The notes beneath the pieces were generated by a model that saw only the letters and a list, made by a program, of their open reading frames with translations, had not been told where the DNA came from and made no database searches. Positions 62,991-64,000 of a DNA stretch of 64,000 nucleotides are shown in pieces. The translations under genes were made by a program, and so were the position numbers. Position 1 is the first letter of the stretch, and each line of letters opens with the position of its first letter. This DNA is from Opisthocomus hoazin (lineage: Eukaryota; Chordata; Aves; Opisthocomiformes; Opisthocomidae), in the NCBI RefSeq assembly GCF_030867145.1, contig NC_134454.1, positions 48,977,830 through 49,041,829 on the forward strand, in the 5' to 3' direction.

Positions 62991-64000
62991 GTAGTGAAAG
63001 ACAGAGATGGCAAACCTAGTGGTTGTGTCTGTGGGAGTCAGTGCAGAAACTGAGTAGCTGCTATGTTCTCTTCTTTGCATGGAAGGAACCTGGAAGAACT
63101 AACCGAATGAGTGAGGCTGCAAACAGCTGAAGGGTGTTTTGAGTTACTCTTGAAAAAACATCTGATTTTTCATGTGTGACAGGGTTACAGGTCCCATGAG
63201 CAGGGAGTTGGTATTAAAATACCACATACCCATTTAAAGCTGTACTAAAATAACCATTGCATATGATTGCCATCAGGAATTTAAGGCAAGTGTTCCATTC
63301 AGATGCTCTGGAGTAGAGCACTGACTGGGTACCAGAGCAGTGGTGGTGAATTGCTGTCAGAAGGCGATGGTGCACAGTTTGTTTCTGGATGTGCATTTTC
63401 TTTCTGGTTACAGTTAATGACTGAAAATATTTTGAGCTTTGAGTAGATCTGAAAGAGAAGAAAGGGTGCTTGTTAAAATTGCAATCACCTTGAAACTGGA
63501 AAGATCTGCAAAAGTATTAGAGGACCAAATGACTTCAAAACACTGTTGTGAAATGCTGAAAATGTTTAAGAGTGTTTGATGGAAATATGTGGAAGGTACC
63601 ATGCTAGAGAGGTATACCACAGAAATGGGTAAACGACAGTCATATTTGTAGTGAGGAGAGCTAGAAATAGTTAGATTAAACTGCAGAGAGAAAAATTTTC
63701 AGATGAAGGGATACAAGGTCTTAGAATGAAGTTGCCTTTGATTGTTGAATCCCCATTTTTGCAGACCGTTAAGGACTGATTGGGCATGTGTCTGTCATGA
63801 AGAGCAGCTGTGGTGTTCATCCAGCTCTGAAGACAATAGTTTATGTGGCCTTACAAAGCTTCTTCTGGTGCTCCTTAGTTGTGATTTTTATAACTGAAGA
63901 TAGCAGAAACGTTGTGTAACCCTCAGCAACTGCAGAGTGGTCTTCTGAGAAGGCTTTAAAATGGGTGGGATGAAAAATGTCTGGGTTTAGTAGCGAGAAG

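Larger units (their letters stand above)
59954..64000 (+). other. AGTPBP1: Probable AGTPBP1 intron 2 (runs off window)
   Basis: No further AGTPBP1 exon was recognised. The stretch contains a CR1 3' end and a solo LTR, listed separately. The rest is AT-rich and featureless. Confidence 0.55.

Noticed and set aside
62519-63053. Overlapping plus-strand frames of 97 and 125 codons
   Set aside because: They lie in the solo LTR, antisense to it, and are not a gene.
1-64000. CRISPR arrays, operons, riboswitches, tRNA or rRNA genes
   Set aside because: Vertebrate genomic context; no direct-repeat array, cloverleaf or ribosomal sequence was seen on either strand.

Overview
This is vertebrate genomic DNA, almost certainly from a bird. 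It has AT-rich introns, two strong CpG islands, CR1 LINE 3' ends (including a recognisable CR1 ORF2 tail) and two copies of an avian-type endogenous-retrovirus LTR. There are no prokaryotic-style operons. Three genes can be read by matching spliced exons to known proteins: GOLM1 (+ strand, left), NAA35 (- strand, middle) and the 5' end of AGTPBP1 (+ strand, right). From memory, human 9q21.33 has the same order and relative orientations (AGTPBP1, NAA35, GOLM1), seen here inverted. Human chromosome 9 largely corresponds to the chicken Z chromosome, so Z linkage is a reasonable inference.

Layout. 1-4268: a GOLM1 intron; the N-terminal GOLM1 exons were not found and probably lie to the left. 4269-12491: six GOLM1 coding exons ending at TGA 12489-12491, followed by a long 3' UTR. 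About 15.0-16.5 kb: the convergent gap between GOLM1 and NAA35. 16855-41355 (minus strand): the complete NAA35 coding sequence, 22 coding exons read from 41355 down to 16855. All splice phases join, giving 725 codons, the same length as I recall for the human protein. 41.9-43.1 kb: CpG island with the NAA35 promoter and a non-coding first exon. 43.2-48.5 kb: intergenic. 48.5-49.9 kb: second CpG island, the probable AGTPBP1 promoter. 49.2-59.9 kb: probable AGTPBP1 intron 1. 59883-59953: the probable AGTPBP1 start-codon exon. 59954-64000: intron 2, with a CR1 copy and a solo LTR.

The genes are unrelated in function. GOLM1 is a Golgi membrane glycoprotein. NAA35 is the large auxiliary subunit of the NatC N-terminal acetyltransferase. 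AGTPBP1 is a tubulin deglutamylase. Points worth a second look are two GC-AG introns in NAA35 (both required by the reading frame), an RFX-like 14-bp palindrome at the NAA35 first-exon donor, a 24-nt GOLM1 microexon, a poison-exon-like segment in GOLM1, a solo LTR with a perfect 5-bp target duplication, and a GGGGCC-type G-quadruplex in the AGTPBP1 island. I found no convincing new system; this looks like an ordinary avian housekeeping locus with some interesting splicing details.
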